This document shows positions 62,915 through 64,000 of a stretch of 64,000 bases of DNA, piece after piece. This stretch comes from Hippasteria phrygiana (taxonomy: Eukaryota > Echinodermata > Asteroidea > Valvatida > Goniasteridae): assembly GCA_037893225.1 (NCBI GenBank), contig JAZGUH010000054.1, positions 434,001-498,000 on the forward strand, written 5' to 3'. The translations under genes were made by a program, and so were the position numbers. Each line of letters begins with the position of its first letter. Positions within the stretch are counted from its first letter, which is position 1. Under the pieces are notes generated by a model. It was not told the DNA's origin, did no database searches, and saw only the letters and a list, made by a program, of their open reading frames with translations.

Positions 62915-64000
62915 AACTCTAAGAAGCCGCCGATGATTGCAACATGTAGCGCCAGATCTAAGCTATACATACATGTCAAAATTACTGCATCTGGTTGATA
63001 TTTCATGCAATTATGAATGAGTAAAGCAAGTCCATACCCCAGGGAATTTGACATGCATGGAGCAATAAATAGACGGTAACATGTACACAGATGTTGGCCG
63101 GAAAGAAAATAAACATTGCGAGGTTTGAATTTTCTCCACAAGTTTTAACTCTAGGCAGCCGCCGATGATTGCAACATGTAGCGCCAGATCTAAGCTATCC
63201 ATACATGTCAAAATGACTGTATTTGGTTGATATTTCATGCAATTATGAATGAGTAAAGCATGTCCATACCCCAGGGAATTTGACAGGCATGGAGCAATAA
63301 ATAGAAGGTAATATGCACACAGATGTTGGCCGGAAAGAAAATAAACATTGCGAGGTTTGAATTTTCTCCACAAGTTTTAACTCTAGGAAGCCGCCGATGA
63401 TTGCAACATGTAGCGCCAGATCTAAGCTATCCATACATGTCAAAATTACTGAATTTGGTTGATATTTCATGCAATTATGAATGAGTAAAGCAAGTCCATA
63501 CCCTAGGGAATTTGACAGGCATGGAGCAATACATAGAAGGTAATATGCACACAGATGTTGGCCGGAAAGAAAATAAACATTGCGAGGTTTGAATTTTCTC
63601 CACAAGTTTTAACTCTAAGAAGCCGCCGATGATTGCAACATGTAGCGCCAGATCTAAGCTATCCATACAGGTCAAAATTACTGCATTTGGTTGATATTTC
63701 ATGCAATTATGAATGAATAAAGCAAGTCCATACCCCAGGGAATTTGACAGGCATGGAGCAATAAATAGAAGGTAATATGCACACAGATGTTGGCCGGAAA
63801 GAAAATAAACATTGCGAGGTTTGAATTTTCTCCACAAGTGTTAACTCTAAGAAGCCGCCGATAATTGCAACATGTAGCGCCAGATCTAAGCTATCCATAC
63901 ATGTTAAAATTACTGAATTTGGTTGATATTTCATGCAATTATGAATGAATAAAGCAAGTCCATACCCCAGGGAGTTTGACATGCATGGAGCAATAAATAG
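62915..64000. repeat. Undeleted relative of the ten-monomer HOR, cut by the window end
   Basis: From about 62.9 kb the order CTATACATACATG/GCATCTGG, CTAGGCAG, GCATGTCC (63261), CCCTAGGG, then CATGTTAAAATT (63905) repeats that of the ten-monomer HOR, 14 monomers after copy 3. The GACATGCATGG near 63054 has its full length. Its CATGTTAAAATTAC allele is the one in block D (43956, 47204), not the CATGTTAAAATGAC of the three deleted copies. It is best read as a sister or ancestral version. The last monomer starts at 63798 and is cut after 203 bases. Confidence 0.83.

Larger units (their letters stand above)
1..64000. repeat. Satellite DNA array, 232-bp monomer, about 276 copies
   Basis: Landmarks such as GCCGCCGAT, AGCGCCAGATCT and TTCATGCAATTATGAA recur every 232 bases from one end of the window to the other, always in the same orientation. 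The only register changes are three losses of one base, near 54474, 56793 and 59808. There is no non-satellite base that I can find, so both array edges lie outside the window. The first two monomers differ at about 13 of 232 positions (roughly 94% identity), while many monomers several kilobases apart are identical or differ at one or two bases. Long homogeneous arrays with higher-order structure are typical of eukaryotic centromeric or pericentromeric heterochromatin. The location and species are not shown by the sequence. I do not recognise the family. Confidence 0.98.

Noticed and set aside
1..64000. CRISPR array
   Set aside because: The period is 232 bases with the entire unit conserved. 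There are no short repeats separated by unique spacers and no cas-like genes.
1..64000. Bacterial, phage or plasmid content
   Set aside because: No coding region, ribosome-binding site, tRNA or operon is present, and tens of kilobases of near-identical 232-bp tandem repeat are not expected in such genomes.
1..64000. Transposon remnants or terminal repeats as the source of the monomer
   Set aside because: I found no target-site duplications, terminal inverted repeats, poly-A tails or recognisable element ends. The origin of the monomer cannot be told from this window.

Overview
The whole 64,000-base window is one uninterrupted tandem satellite array. A 232-bp monomer, about 40% G+C in the first copy, repeats head to tail in one orientation from the first base to the last: 275 complete monomers plus 203 bases of a 276th. 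The register breaks only three times, each by the loss of the same single base (three 231-bp monomers). I see no gene, RNA gene, transposon, CRISPR array, telomeric repeat, inversion or unique spacer. An array of this kind points to eukaryotic heterochromatin (centromeric, pericentromeric or subtelomeric). Nothing here identifies the species or the chromosome position.

The monomers are not all alike. About twenty positions carry recurrent alleles, and their combinations and rarer private mutations act as bar-codes. They reveal higher-order repeats (HORs) of many sizes. From 1 to about 21 kb, a roughly 7-kb segment (284-7390) recurs at 14204-21078, one monomer shorter, so the long-range spacing is 60 then 59 monomers. 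A 13.5-monomer block at 1-3129 also recurs at 9745-12873. Inside it a 4-monomer stretch is doubled at 11.9-13.7 kb. From 20.8 to 29 kb there is a 10-monomer-offset duplication and a block repeated 29 monomers away. From 28.5 to 36.2 kb a roughly 14-monomer unit is repeated, and its first copy carries an internal 6-monomer duplication. From 38.3 to 41.7 kb there are 4- and 5-monomer repeats. From 43.6 to 49.6 kb a 12-monomer block has an earlier copy lacking two monomers. From 48.3 to 52.2 kb a 6-monomer unit runs nearly three times. From 54.3 to 61.5 kb a 10-monomer unit marked by the 1-bp deletion runs three times, the middle copy enlarged to 13 monomers. A related undeleted copy starts near 62.9 kb and leaves the window.

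The array therefore works as a fossil record of recombination. Several unequal-exchange junctions can be placed within about 30-100 bases, single-base markers give the order of some amplifications, and shuffled alleles within monomers indicate gene conversion or crossing over. The minus strand of nearly every monomer is open for about 120 codons, but this opens on TTG, crosses into a second frame of the next monomer, and is broken in many copies; I do not regard it as coding. Block edges below were read by eye from diagnostic bases and are good to roughly 20-50 bases.
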